This document shows, in pieces, positions 7,903 through 16,189 of a stretch of DNA of 64,000 bases; within the stretch, counting starts at the first letter, position 1; each line of letters opens with the position of its first letter. The DNA comes from Streptomyces sp. R21. Lineage in GTDB: Bacteria; Actinomycetota; Actinomycetes; Streptomycetales; Streptomycetaceae. The DNA is taken from NCBI RefSeq assembly GCF_041051975.1, contig NZ_CP163435.1, positions 5,146,001-5,210,000 of the forward strand, written 5' to 3'. The translations under genes were made by a program, and so were the position numbers. The notes beneath the pieces are model-generated. The model had not been told where the DNA came from, did not search any database, and worked only from the letters and a program-made list of their open reading frames with translations.

Positions 7903-9111
7903 ATGCCTCTCGCGCTTCTGGCCCTCGCGATCGGGGCCTTCGGAATCGGCACCACGGAGTTCGTCATCATGGGCGTGCTGCCCGAGGTGGCCGGCGACTT
8001 CGGTGTCTCCATCCCCACCGCCGGACTGCTGGTGACCGGCTACGCCCTGGGCGTGCTGCTCGGTGCCCCGATCATGACCGCGCTCGGCACGAAGGTGCCC
8101 CGCAAGCGGATGCTGATGCTGCTGATGGGGCTGTTCGTCCTCGGCAACCTGCTCTCCGCCGTCGCCCCGGTCTTCGGCCTGATGCTGGCAGGCCGGGTGG
8201 TCGCCTCGCTTGCCCACGGTGCCTTCTTCGGTATCGGCTCGGTGGTCGCCGCCGAGCTGGTCGCGCCCGAGAAAAAGGCCGGTGCCATCGCCATGATGTT
8301 CAGCGGCCTCACCATCGCCAATGTGGTGGGTGTTCCCCTGGGGACGCTCGTCGGGCAGTCCGCGGGCTGGCGTGTCACCTTCGCCGGTGTCGCCGCGCTC
8401 GGCGTGATCGGACTGCTGGGCATCGCCAAGCTGGTCCCCGAGATGCCCAAGCCCGAGGGCGTGCACCTGCGGCACGAGCTGGCCGCTCTCAAGAACGTCC
8501 AGGTCCTGCTGGCCATGGCGATGACCGTGCTCGGCTTCGGTGGTGTCTTCGCGGCCGTCACCTACATCGCGCCGATGATGACGCAGGTGACCGGATTCGC
8601 CGACGGCTCCGTCACCTGGCTGCTGGTCCTCTTCGGCCTCGGCATGGTCGGCGGGAACCTGGTCGGCGGAAGGTTCGCCGACCGCGCGCTGATGCCGATG
8701 CTGTACGTGTCCCTCGGCGGCCTGGCTCTTGTGCTCGCCCTGTTCACGGTCACCGCGCACAACAAGATCCTCGCGGCCGTCACCCTCATGTTGATCGGCG
8801 CACTCGGCTTCGCGACGGTGCCGCCGCTCCAGAAGCGTGTCCTCGACCAGGCTCACGGCGCCCCCACACTGGCCTCGGCCGTGAACATCGGCGCCTTCAA
8901 CCTCGGCAATGCCCTTTCGGCCTGGCTCGGCGGCCTCGTCATCGCGGCCGGGTACGGCTACACCGCCCCCAACTGGGTCGGCGCCGTCCTCGCCGCCGGT
9001 GCCCTGGTCCTCGCCCTCCTCTCGGCCGCCCTGGAGCGCCGCGCTAAGGCATCCAGCACGGTCGTCGCGGGCGGGGCGCCCACGGAGCAGCGAACGGCCG
9101 TCCACCACTGA
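7903..9111 (+). CDS. MFS efflux transporter, DHA1/AraJ-like
   Basis: The 402-residue protein has about twelve membrane segments. Its N-terminus IGTTEFVIMGVLPEVAGDFG is diagnostic of the DHA1 AraJ/chloramphenicol-efflux branch, with the loop 2-3 motif GAPIMTALGTKVPRKRML. It should export small organic compounds by proton antiport; the substrate is unknown. The start is the ATG at 7903 (MPLALLAL); the 17 upstream codons of the open frame overlap the operator region. It is divergent from the MarR gene, which probably represses it, and 145 bases upstream of the HbpS-like gene. Confidence 0.92.
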   Translation: MPLALLALAIGAFGIGTTEFVIMGVLPEVAGDFGVSIPTAGLLVTGYALGVLLGAPIMTALGTKVPRKRMLMLLMGLFVLGNLLSAVAPVFGLMLAGRVVASLAHGAFFGIGSVVAAELVAPEKKAGAIAMMFSGLTIANVVGVPLGTLVGQSAGWRVTFAGVAALGVIGLLGIAKLVPEMPKPEGVHLRHELAALKNVQVLLAMAMTVLGFGGVFAAVTYIAPMMTQVTGFADGSVTWLLVLFGLGMVGGNLVGGRFADRALMPMLYVSLGGLALVLALFTVTAHNKILAAVTLMLIGALGFATVPPLQKRVLDQAHGAPTLASAVNIGAFNLGNALSAWLGGLVIAAGYGYTAPNWVGAVLAAGALVLALLSAALERRAKASSTVVAGGAPTEQRTAVHH

Positions 9112-9256
9112 GCCCTCGCGGACCAGCGGACCGCCGTCCACCAGAGAGCACCGCCCCACCACACCCACGGTCGAGCACCACCTCACGGCGCCGACCATCG
9201 AGCATCACCCCGCGATGCTCATCAGCAAGCAGCACCCCACAAGGAGAAACCCCGTC

Positions 9257-9688
9257 ATGAGCACCACCACCACCGCTGTCGTCCCGCTGACCATCCAGGA
9301 CGCCGAGTTCCTCGTCACCGCGGCCCGCCGTGCCGCCGAGGCCGCCGGGGTCACGGTCAGCGTCAGCGTCCTCGACGCGGGCGGCCACCTGCTCGCCTTC
9401 CGGCGCGACGACCGGGCCGTGCTGATCTCCGGGGAGACCAGCACCCGCAAGGCCTACACGGCCCTCCAGCTGGACTGCGCCACCGCCGACCTCGTCGACG
9501 CGGTCCGGCCGGACGGTCTCTTCCACACTCTGCCCACGGCGCTCGACCGGCCGCTGCTGTTCCTCGCGGGCGGTGTCCCGGTCCACCGCGACGGCCGTCT
9601 GATCGGCGCGATCGGCGTCGGCGGCGGGGTGCCGGAGCAGGACCACGGATTCGCCGTCGCCGCCGTGGAGGCTCTCGTCCAGGAGTAG
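9257..9688 (+). CDS. GlcG/HbpS-family haem-binding-like protein
   Basis: The 143-residue protein belongs to the GlcG/HbpS fold: an N-terminal helix with TAARRAAEAAG, the core VSVSVLDAGGHLLAFRRDDRAVLIS, and the ending LIGAIGVGGGVPEQDHGFAVAAV. Some members (Streptomyces HbpS) bind haem and modulate a sensor kinase; others sit in degradation operons with unknown role. AAGGAG lies 10 bases before the ATG. There is no signal peptide, unlike secreted HbpS, so a cytoplasmic paralogue is likelier. It follows the MFS gene and may share its MarR control. Confidence 0.85.
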   Translation: MSTTTTAVVPLTIQDAEFLVTAARRAAEAAGVTVSVSVLDAGGHLLAFRRDDRAVLISGETSTRKAYTALQLDCATADLVDAVRPDGLFHTLPTALDRPLLFLAGGVPVHRDGRLIGAIGVGGGVPEQDHGFAVAAVEALVQE

Positions 9689-9695
9689 GGGCGAC

Positions 9696-10583
9696 TCAGC
9701 CCGCCGCCACCGTGAGGGGAGCGAACCGCCGGGTCCAGTCGCCGGGCAGCTCCGAGATGCCGTACGTCATCACCGAGTTGAAGGCGATGGGCGCCAGGCC
9801 GCGTTCCTTCACCCACGCCAGCAACTCCTCGTGCCGTACGTCGATGTCGGTGCGCAGCGGTCGGTCGGTGCGGGCGGCCAGCGAGGCGAACAGCGCCTTC
9901 GCCGTCTCCGTGTCATGGGCGATCAGCGGGCCCACCACATGCGTGTCCATGTTGGGCCAGGCCGCCGCGTACCCGGTGATCCGGCCGCTGTCCTCGGCCA
10001 CGAGCAGGTGGTCGGCGAAGGCGGGCAGCCGCGTGATCACGTGGGTGCGGTCGGAGCCGAAGACCTCCTCGTCGAGCCGGAGGATCGCCGGGAGGTCCTC
10101 GGCCGTGGCAGGGCGCGTGGCGACCTCGGGTTCCGAGCCGCGAGGAGTGAAGTGGCCGCGGACCATCTCGGCCCGGCCGATGGCCTTGAAGCCCAGCTCT
10201 TCGTAGAGCGGGCGGCCGTACGGCGTCGCGTGCAGGGTCAGCGGAGTGGTGCCCATCCCGGCGACGATCTGCCGCATCAGCCGTCGGCCGACACCCTGGC
10301 GGGCGTACCGCTCGGCGACGAGGACCATGCCGATGGCGCCGAGCTCGGGGCGTTCCTGTGGTCCGTACTCGGTCACGATGCACGCCGTGACCAGACCGCC
10401 GTCGGGGTCGTCGATGCCGTAGCCCCTTCCTGCTGCGAGGAGCAGGCCCCACTTATGTTCCTCGCGGGGCCAGCCCCGGTCCTCGGACAGGTCGGCGCAG
10501 GCGGTGAGATCCCGAAGCGTCAGACGGCGGATGGGCAGATCGGCGAGGAAAGGTGTCGGCACGCAGGTCAGGCTGTCCGACAC
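9696..10583 (-). CDS. Tandem GNAT-domain acetyltransferase
   Basis: The 295-residue protein holds two GNAT domains. The first (about 15-140) carries the acetyl-CoA loop in ERYARQGVGRRLM and the block YEELGFKAIG. The second (about 155-290) has VITRLPAFADHLLVAEDSGRITGYAAAW but a poorly kept cofactor loop, so it may be structural. The GTG at 10583 was picked from several in-frame starts (GTG at 10646 or 10562 are alternatives); none has a strong ribosome site. It converges with the HbpS-like gene, 7 bases between stops. The substrate is unknown. Confidence 0.85.
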   Translation of the reverse strand: MSDSLTCVPTPFLADLPIRRLTLRDLTACADLSEDRGWPREEHKWGLLLAAGRGYGIDDPDGGLVTACIVTEYGPQERPELGAIGMVLVAERYARQGVGRRLMRQIVAGMGTTPLTLHATPYGRPLYEELGFKAIGRAEMVRGHFTPRGSEPEVATRPATAEDLPAILRLDEEVFGSDRTHVITRLPAFADHLLVAEDSGRITGYAAAWPNMDTHVVGPLIAHDTETAKALFASLAARTDRPLRTDIDVRHEELLAWVKERGLAPIAFNSVMTYGISELPGDWTRRFAPLTVAAG

Positions 10584-10667
10584 CCACCCCCGACGTCCAC
10601 CGGTTTCCGGGTGATGGAGGGGCTTTTGGCCATGCCGGGCTCCCACTTGTGCGGACCGCCGACAGAT

Positions 10668-10681
10668 GTTTCACGTGAAAC
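10668..10681. other. parS site (perfect)
   Basis: Exact GTTTCACGTGAAAC in the divergent gap between the tandem GNAT and the HAD phosphatase, 29 bases before the ATG of the latter. It probably lies inside or next to that gene's promoter/leader. Confidence 0.9.
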
Positions 10682-10710
10682 AGCGACGCGCCCCACTAGC
10701 CTCGGCGCCT

Positions 10711-11343
10711 ATGGCGAGACTTCATCTCTTCGACCTCGACGGAACGCTGCTGCACGGAAGCACCGCGCCCTTGGAGATCTCACGGCAGATCGGGCTGGAA
10801 GCCGAGACGGTGGCGATCGAGCAGGCGATCTCGGCGGGGAGGATCGGCCCGCCGGAGTATGCGGCGCAGGTGTATGCCCTGTGGACGGATCTGACCGAGG
10901 CACACGTGGCGGCGGCCTTCGCAGGGGCTCCGTGGTTGTCCGGTATCGAGGACGTCTGGGCGGAGATCAGGGGGCAGGGCGACTACTGCGCCGTCGTCTC
11001 CCTCTCGCCCTCCTTCTTCGTGGAACGGCTGACGGAGTGGGGCGCGCACGCGGCGTACGGCTCACGTTTCCCCGCGTTGCCGTTCACCGAGCCCGTGGAT
11101 CCGGCGGGCATTCTCAGCGCCGCGGCCAAGGTGCAGATAGCGGACCGGCTCTGTGAAGAGTTCGGGGTGAAACGGGCCGACTGCATTGCCTACGGCGACT
11201 CGCTGTCGGACAGGGACCTTTTCGAAGCCCTGCCGGTATCAGTCGCGATCAACGCGGACCAGCATCTGGCGAGCCTCGCCACGCACTCCTACGCGGGGCT
11301 GGATCTGTGGGAAGCCTATGAATTGGTCCGACGTGCCGTGTAA
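10711..11343 (+). CDS. HAD-superfamily (IB, SerB-like) phosphatase
   Basis: The 210-residue protein has HAD motif I as D8-L-D10-G-T12 and motif III/IV as GDSLSDRDLF near residue 170, with a SLSPSFF motif II. This is the SerB-like IB subfamily that includes phosphoserine and related phosphatases. The ATG at 10711 is the right start: the 15 extra codons of the open frame (beginning MFHVKQ) are just the parS site translated. The natural substrate is not predictable, and there are no serine-pathway neighbours. Confidence 0.9.
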   Translation: MARLHLFDLDGTLLHGSTAPLEISRQIGLEAETVAIEQAISAGRIGPPEYAAQVYALWTDLTEAHVAAAFAGAPWLSGIEDVWAEIRGQGDYCAVVSLSPSFFVERLTEWGAHAAYGSRFPALPFTEPVDPAGILSAAAKVQIADRLCEEFGVKRADCIAYGDSLSDRDLFEALPVSVAINADQHLASLATHSYAGLDLWEAYELVRRAV

Positions 11344-11761
11344 ATGAGGCAATTGAGCGTTCGCCCCCGCCAATTGGTGGCCACGGAACAGGGGACTTGT
11401 CTGTGGCGCGCCTGCCGGTAGGGTCGACTCCGGTTCGCGTCCGACGTGATGTACGCATGTCCCGTCGGACGGGCACGCAGACCCATGCAGCCTAACGGGA
11501 CGGAGAGATCGGACACCCGCATTTTCCGTTATGCGACTCGGCGTTGACGCGGAGTGGGATGCTGCGATGAGGACAGTGCGGCCAATGTCACATTCTCGTC
11601 TTACTTGTCCGTACAGGGCAGGAATCCGGGTTGAATGTGGCCGCATTGGCCGACGGGGAGGGAACGGGGAAGGAAAGCAAACCGTCTGCGGGGGAAAGCA
11701 AGCAGCTTCCGATCGTGGAAGTGCGCAGACCGACCGAAAGATGTTCGAGGCGAGGCAGACC
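11344..11761. other. Intergenic region upstream of the flavohaemoglobin gene; no gene seen
   Basis: This 418-base gap has no supported coding capacity. Visible elements are a CCCGTC/GACGGG dyad at 11461-11473 (possible terminator for the HAD gene) and an inverted CGCAT (11518-11522) / ATGCG (11531-11535) pair in a T-rich patch. In form and place the latter recalls the AT-rich NsrR-type nitric-oxide operators found before actinobacterial hmp genes, but the match is loose. Confidence 0.4.
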
Positions 11762-13324
11762 ATGGACGCTCCGACCACCACGCCGGCCGACAACGGCACT
11801 TCTGGCGGCAACGGCGGGGGCGGCTGGTTCACGCCGCACAAGGAACCGGAACCTGCCGTCGAAGGGCAGGAGGCGGCCGAGGGCGGCCGTCTGGCCGGGC
11901 TGCGCCCGGTCGGCCGCCCCGCTCCGCGCGAGGACACACCGGAGCAGGAACGAATATCCCCAGCTCCGGACGAGGCAGGGCCCGGTCGCGAAGCGGCACA
12001 CCGCGAGCAGGGGCCGCCCGCACACGCGGCCGCACACCGCGAGCAGGAGCCGCCGCCCGCATACGCAGCCGTGCGCACGGAGCCAGGGCCCGCCCACGAC
12101 GCCGTACGGCCGCTGTCAGGCCCTCCGCAGCCCGAGCCCGGCTCCCCGCGGCCCGCACCCGCTCCTCAGCCGCGAGTGCCCGCCCAGCGGCCCGCGCCCC
12201 GCCCCGAAGGATCGCCGGACGCCGTGCTCATCCGGCGGACCATGGCCGAGGTCGGCCCCGTCGCCGACAAGGTCACCTCCTACTTCTACGCCCTGCTCTT
12301 CGTGCGGCACCCGGAGCTGCGGCCGCTGTTCCCCGCGGCGATGGACACTCAACGGGACCGGCTGCTGAAGGCGCTGCTGACCGCGGCCGAGCACATCGAC
12401 AACACCGCCGTCCTCGTCTCGTATCTGCAGAACCTCGGCCGTGGCCACCGCAAGTACGGCACCCGGCCCGAGCACTACCCGGCCGTCGGCGAGTGCCTCA
12501 TCGGCTCGCTCAGCCGGTACGCCTCCGAGAGCTGGGACGCGGAGACCGAAGCGGCATGGGTGCGGACGTACACGACGATCTCCCAGGTCATGATCGACGC
12601 GGCGGCCGCGGACGAACTGATGGCCCCGGCCTGGTGGTACGCAGAGGTCGTCTCGCACGACCTCAGGACCCCCGACGTCGCGGTCGTCACCGTCCGCCCC
12701 GATCAGCCGTACCCCTTCCTCGCCGGGCAGTACACCAGCCTGGAGACGCCCTGGTGGCCGCGGATATGGCGGCACTACTCGTTCGCCTCCTCGCCGCGCT
12801 CCGACGGACTGCTGTCGTTCCACGTGAAAGCCGTCCCGGCGGGCTGGGTCTCCAACGCGCTGGTGCACCGCGCGCGTCCCGGCGACATCATCCGGCTCGG
12901 CCCGCCGGCCGGTTCGATGACGGTCGACCACACCACCGACAGCGGGCTGCTCTGTCTCGGTGGCGGCACCGGTATCGCGCCCATCAAGGCTCTGGTCGAG
13001 GACGTCGCCGAGCACGGGGAGCGGCGGCCGGTCGAGGTCTTCTACGGAGCCCGCACCGACCACGACCTGTACGACATCGACACGATGCTGCGTCTTCAGC
13101 AGAGCCACCCCTGGCTCTCGGTGCGCCCGGTCGTCGACCGGCAGGCCCACCTCCAGCTCCCCGACGCCGTACGCGAGTACGGACCGTGGAACGAGTACGA
13201 CGCCTACCTCTCCGGGCCGCCCGGCATGATCCGCAGCGGTCTGGATGCCCTGAGGGACATCGGCATCCCGTCGGACCGTATCCGCCACGACTCGGTGGAG
13301 GAGCTCGTCGGGGCCGGGGACTGA
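11762..13324 (+). CDS. Flavohaemoglobin (nitric oxide dioxygenase type) with a long Pro/Ala-rich N-terminal extension
   Basis: The 520-residue protein is built of three parts. A low-complexity Pro/Ala/Glu-rich leader (1-150) contains a short internal repeat (AAHREQGPP / AAHREQEPP). A globin domain (about 152-285) has proximal His H229 in the GHRKYGTRPEHYP block. An FAD/NAD(P)H reductase half carries R337-H-Y-S-340 for flavin, GGGTGIAP at 400-407 for NAD(P)H and YLSGPPGM near the end. Flavohaemoglobins turn NO and O2 into nitrate in the cytoplasm. Typical Hmp is about 400 residues, so the leader is extra. The ATG at 11762 was chosen; ATG 11741 is an alternative. Confidence 0.93.
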   Translation: MDAPTTTPADNGTSGGNGGGGWFTPHKEPEPAVEGQEAAEGGRLAGLRPVGRPAPREDTPEQERISPAPDEAGPGREAAHREQGPPAHAAAHREQEPPPAYAAVRTEPGPAHDAVRPLSGPPQPEPGSPRPAPAPQPRVPAQRPAPRPEGSPDAVLIRRTMAEVGPVADKVTSYFYALLFVRHPELRPLFPAAMDTQRDRLLKALLTAAEHIDNTAVLVSYLQNLGRGHRKYGTRPEHYPAVGECLIGSLSRYASESWDAETEAAWVRTYTTISQVMIDAAAADELMAPAWWYAEVVSHDLRTPDVAVVTVRPDQPYPFLAGQYTSLETPWWPRIWRHYSFASSPRSDGLLSFHVKAVPAGWVSNALVHRARPGDIIRLGPPAGSMTVDHTTDSGLLCLGGGTGIAPIKALVEDVAEHGERRPVEVFYGARTDHDLYDIDTMLRLQQSHPWLSVRPVVDRQAHLQLPDAVREYGPWNEYDAYLSGPPGMIRSGLDALRDIGIPSDRIRHDSVEELVGAGD

Positions 13325-13340
13325 TCGCGTAGCGGCGGGA

Positions 13341-13823
13341 TCAGCCCAGGTCGGGCGCGTGCATCGCTCGTACGCCCTCGATGTTCCCGTCGAGGTAGTG
13401 CCGTAGGGACAGCGGTACGAGATGGACGGAGGCGATTCCGACGCGGGTGAACGGCACTCGCACGATCTCGTACTCGCCGCATGGCTCGTCCATCTCGGGA
13501 CCGTGCCGCTGGGACGGGTCCATGGACTCCAGTCGGCACACGAAGAAGTGCTGCACCTTTACGCCGGTCGCGCCGCCGTCGTCGCCGATGTGCTCGACGG
13601 TGTCGACGAAGCACGGCACCACATCGATGATCTTCGCGCCGAGTTCCTCGTGCACCTCGCGGTGGAGCGCGTCGACGACGGTCGTGTCCTCCGGCTCGAC
13701 CCCGCCACCCGGTGTGAGCCAGTAGGGATCGACGCCCGGCTTGGTGCGCTTGATGAGGATCAGGTCGTCGCCGTCGAGCAGGATGGCACGGGCGGTGCGC
13801 TTGACCACGGGTCGAACGGTCAT
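13341..13823 (-). CDS. Nudix hydrolase
   Basis: The 160-residue protein has a Nudix box at about 38-62: WLTPGGGVEPED ... REVHEELGA. The metal-binding REVHEE (55-60) is intact. The spacing to the GGG turn is one residue longer than canonical, so the usual conserved Glu aligns with Thr and an Asp sits beside it. It should hydrolyse a nucleoside diphosphate linked to another group; the substrate is unknown. The start ATG at 13823 has no clear ribosome site. A near-parS palindrome lies 22 bases upstream. It converges with the flavohaemoglobin gene, 16 bases apart. Confidence 0.88.
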   Translation of the reverse strand: MTVRPVVKRTARAILLDGDDLILIKRTKPGVDPYWLTPGGGVEPEDTTVVDALHREVHEELGAKIIDVVPCFVDTVEHIGDDGGATGVKVQHFFVCRLESMDPSQRHGPEMDEPCGEYEIVRVPFTRVGIASVHLVPLSLRHYLDGNIEGVRAMHAPDLG

Positions 13824-13844
13824 GGGAGAAATGTGGCCCGGCTG

Positions 13845-13858
13845 GTTCCACGTGAAAC
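13845..13858. other. parS-like site (one mismatch)
   Basis: GTTCCACGTGAAAC differs from parS at one position (T4 to C). It lies between the Nudix start and the LysR stop, both on the minus strand. ParB binding is plausible but should be weaker than at perfect sites. Confidence 0.65.
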
Positions 13859-13881
13859 ATCGCGAAACGGCACAGCTTTCC

Positions 13882-14787
13882 TCAGGACCAGTCGGCCGCC
13901 GCACGCAGCAGCCATTCGTGCGCCCGCGCAATGTGCGGCATGGCCAGTGTGCCGGTGCGCACCACCAGGAAATACGTGCGCAGCGGAGGTACGGCCGGAT
14001 CGAGGAGCGCCACGATGTCGCCACGTGCCAGGGCGTCGGCGCACAGATAACGCGGCAGCACCGCGAGGCCTGCGCCCGCGACGGCGCAGCCGAGCACTGC
14101 GCGCAGATCGGGGACGACAACGGTGCCCGAGGCGGCCGGGCGGGAGTCGAAGACCGAAGCCCAGTAGCGGGCGACGAGCGGCAGCGACTCGTGCACCTCC
14201 ACGACGGGAAGGTCCTCCAGGACGTGGGCGCCCTTGCGGCGCAGTTTGCCGGGGCCGATGCGGGTGGCCCAGCGCGGAGAGGCGACCAGGACGTGTTCCT
14301 CGTCGCAGAGCGGAGTTGCCGTGAGCAGCGCGCCCCTCGGACGGGCCGTACTGATGGCCAGATCATGATGTCCGGCGGCCAGTCCCTCCAGGGTTTCCTC
14401 GGCATTCCCGAAGGAGGCGCGCAGTGTGAAGCCCTGGCCGTCGTCGCCTGTCAGCTCGGTGAGCGCGGGCAGGGCCCGTTCGGCGGTGAACTCCGGTGGC
14501 CCGGCGAGGTGCAGGGTGCGTAAGGAGGAGTCCTCGTCCAGGCCGGTCTCGGCGATCTCGACCAGGGCGTCGAGGTGCGGGGCGGCCTTGTGCGCGAGCT
14601 CGTCACCGATGGTCGTGGGGGTCACTCCGCGCGCCTGCCTCAGGAAGAGCGGCCGTCCCAGCTGCCGCTCCAGGGTGCGGATCTGCGAGGTGACGGCCGG
14701 CTGGGAGAGCCCGAGCAGTGCGGCGGCGCGGGTGAAGGAGCCGGCCCGGTGCACCGTCACGAACGTGCGCAGCAGGGCCAAATCCAT
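13882..14787 (-). CDS. LysR-family transcriptional regulator
   Basis: The 301-residue protein has the LysR N-terminal winged helix (MDLALLRTFVTVHRAGSFTRAAALLGLSQPAVTSQIRTLE, residues 1-40). A substrate-binding-like effector domain (about 90-300) follows. LysR regulators usually control a divergently transcribed target and themselves. Here the only transcription unit that could be divergent is the candidate small RNA starting near 14899, since the next coding gene lies on the minus strand. The AT-rich stretch 14826-14845 between the two starts could hold the binding site. The effector is unknown. Confidence 0.93.
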   Translation of the reverse strand: MDLALLRTFVTVHRAGSFTRAAALLGLSQPAVTSQIRTLERQLGRPLFLRQARGVTPTTIGDELAHKAAPHLDALVEIAETGLDEDSSLRTLHLAGPPEFTAERALPALTELTGDDGQGFTLRASFGNAEETLEGLAAGHHDLAISTARPRGALLTATPLCDEEHVLVASPRWATRIGPGKLRRKGAHVLEDLPVVEVHESLPLVARYWASVFDSRPAASGTVVVPDLRAVLGCAVAGAGLAVLPRYLCADALARGDIVALLDPAVPPLRTYFLVVRTGTLAMPHIARAHEWLLRAAADWS

Positions 14788-14863
14788 GGTGCCCCTCCCC
14801 TCTCAGCACCCCCGACCGAGCCCCAACTATAAATAAGTCGATAGGTCTCTGTCGCTACCGTGA

Positions 14864-14892
14864 TTGGACACTGACACAGAGTCAACTAGCCT
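14864..14892 (+). promoter_or_regulatory. Consensus-like housekeeping promoter reading rightward
   Basis: TTGGAC (14864-14869) and TAGCCT (14887-14892) are separated by exactly 17 bases, close to the Streptomyces HrdB consensus TTGACN / TAGNNT. Start of transcription would be near 14899. No coding gene follows on the plus strand, so it most likely drives the small RNA described next. Confidence 0.6.
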
Positions 14893-14898
14893 TGTTCG

Positions 14899-14972
14899 CG
14901 CGGTTCTTCGCGCGCAGAACCGGGGCGGTCCGAGCCACGAGGGGGGAGGCTCGGACCGCCCGTTGTACGGGG
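14899..14972 (+). ncRNA. Candidate small RNA with two hairpins, divergent from LysR
   Basis: Downstream of the promoter, the roughly 70-base stretch contains a short hairpin (CGGTTCT 14901-14907 with AGAACCG 14916-14922). A perfect 14-bp GC-rich hairpin follows (14923-14936 with 14948-14961, loop of 11), then CGTTGTAC. It has no start codon with a ribosome site. Alternatively the second hairpin could only terminate the minus-strand PLP lyase gene (stop at 15038), with the promoter fortuitous; both roles are compatible. No known RNA family was recognised. Confidence 0.5.
14923..14961. terminator. Hairpin terminator, probably bidirectional
   Basis: A perfect 14-bp stem, arms 14923-14936 (GGGCGGTCCGAGCC) and 14948-14961, with an 11-base loop. 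It lies 77 bases after the PLP lyase stop (minus strand) and at the 3' end of the candidate small RNA (plus strand). Confidence 0.75.
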
Positions 14973-15037
14973 TGCCGTACTCACGTGTCGACGTGTACAT
15001 GCGCATCCGGCGTACCGACCGGTCGCTCAGGAAGCGG

Positions 15038-16189
15038 TCAATCCGCCGACTCGTCGAGCGCACGCAGCACATCCGCCACCAGGTCCTCGGGATCCTCGGC
15101 ACCGGCCGAGAACCGGATGAAGCCCTCCGCGACGGCGTCCCCGCCCCACCGGCCGCGCCGCTCCGCCGTCGACCGCACCCCGCCGAAGCTCGTCGCGTCG
15201 TCCACGAGAAGCAGCGCGTCGAGGAAACGGTCGGCACGCGCGCGCGTGGGCAGCGTGAAGGACACCACGCACCCGAAGCGCCGCATCTGCTGCGAGGCGA
15301 TCTTGTACGAGGGATCGTCGGGCAGTCCCGGATAGCGCAGCCCGGTCACCTCGGGCCGGCCGCGCAGCGCCTCGGCGATCGTCAGGGCGTTGGCGCTCTG
15401 CCGGTCGGCGCGCAACTGGAGCGTAGCGAGCGAGCGGTGCGCCAGCCAGGCCTCCATGGGCCCGGGAATCGCGCCCACGATCTTCCGCCAGCGCCGTACG
15501 GGGGCCATCAGCGAGGCGTCGCGCGCGGTGACGTAGCCCAGGAGGATGTCGCCGTGCCCGGTGAGCATCTTGGTGCCGCTGGCCACGGAGAAGTCGGCAC
15601 CCAGCTCCAGCGGGCGCTGCCCCAGCGGGGTCGCCAGGGTGTTGTCGACGGCAACCAGGGCGCCACGCGCGCGTGCCGCCTCGGCGAGCCGCCGTACGTC
15701 GCACACGTCGAGCCCGGGGTTCGACGGAGTCTCGATCCACAGCAGCTTCGCGCCGTCGAGCACTTCCAGCTGGGCGTCGCCGCCGGTCGGCGCGGTGCGC
15801 ACCTCGATGCCGTACGCGGTCAGCTGCTCGCGCACCAGCGGCAGCACCTGGTAGCCGTCGTCCGGCAGGACCACGATGTCGCCGGCGCGCAGCTGGGAGA
15901 AGAGCACCGCCGAGATGGCGGCCATGCCGGAGGGGAAGGCCAGCGTTTCGACGCCGTCCTGCCCGGGTGCCTCCAGCTCGCCGATGGCGCGCTCCAGGAG
16001 CGTCCAGGTGGGGTTCTCGTCACGGCCGTAGGTGTACGGGCCGGTCGGGTCGCCGGGCAGATGGAAGTGCGCGGCGAAGACGGGACCCGGGAGGGTCGGC
16101 TCGTTCTTGACGGGTTCGGGCAGTCCGGCCCGCACCGCGCGCGTGCCGTCACCGCTGCCCGCGCCGAAATCCGCTGACCCTGACGTCAT
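15038..16189 (-). CDS. Cys/Met metabolism PLP-dependent enzyme (cystathionine gamma-lyase/synthase type)
   Basis: The 383-residue protein is a full-length fold-type I PLP enzyme of the Cys/Met family. The phosphate-binding SGMAA is at 87-91, D182 lies in AVDNTLATP, and the Schiff-base lysine is K207 in SVASGTKMLTGH. Streptomyces orthologues are usually called cystathionine gamma-lyase (cystathionine to cysteine, ammonia and 2-oxobutyrate), but gamma-synthase or methionine lyase activity cannot be excluded by eye. Its ATG overlaps the ptpA stop (ATGA), so the two are translationally coupled, phosphatase first. Confidence 0.87.
   Translation of the reverse strand: MTSGSADFGAGSGDGTRAVRAGLPEPVKNEPTLPGPVFAAHFHLPGDPTGPYTYGRDENPTWTLLERAIGELEAPGQDGVETLAFPSGMAAISAVLFSQLRAGDIVVLPDDGYQVLPLVREQLTAYGIEVRTAPTGGDAQLEVLDGAKLLWIETPSNPGLDVCDVRRLAEAARARGALVAVDNTLATPLGQRPLELGADFSVASGTKMLTGHGDILLGYVTARDASLMAPVRRWRKIVGAIPGPMEAWLAHRSLATLQLRADRQSANALTIAEALRGRPEVTGLRYPGLPDDPSYKIASQQMRRFGCVVSFTLPTRARADRFLDALLLVDDATSFGGVRSTAERRGRWGGDAVAEGFIRFSAGAEDPEDLVADVLRALDESAD

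Noticed and set aside
10666..10710. Upstream extension of the HAD phosphatase starting MFHVKQ
   Set aside because: These codons are the parS site itself; the family begins at MARLHLFDLDGT, so the ATG at 10711 is used.
12817..12830. GTTCCACGTGAAAG in the flavohaemoglobin gene as a parS site
   Set aside because: It has two mismatches including the outer C, and encodes the conserved FHVK stretch of the flavin domain, so coding constraint explains it.
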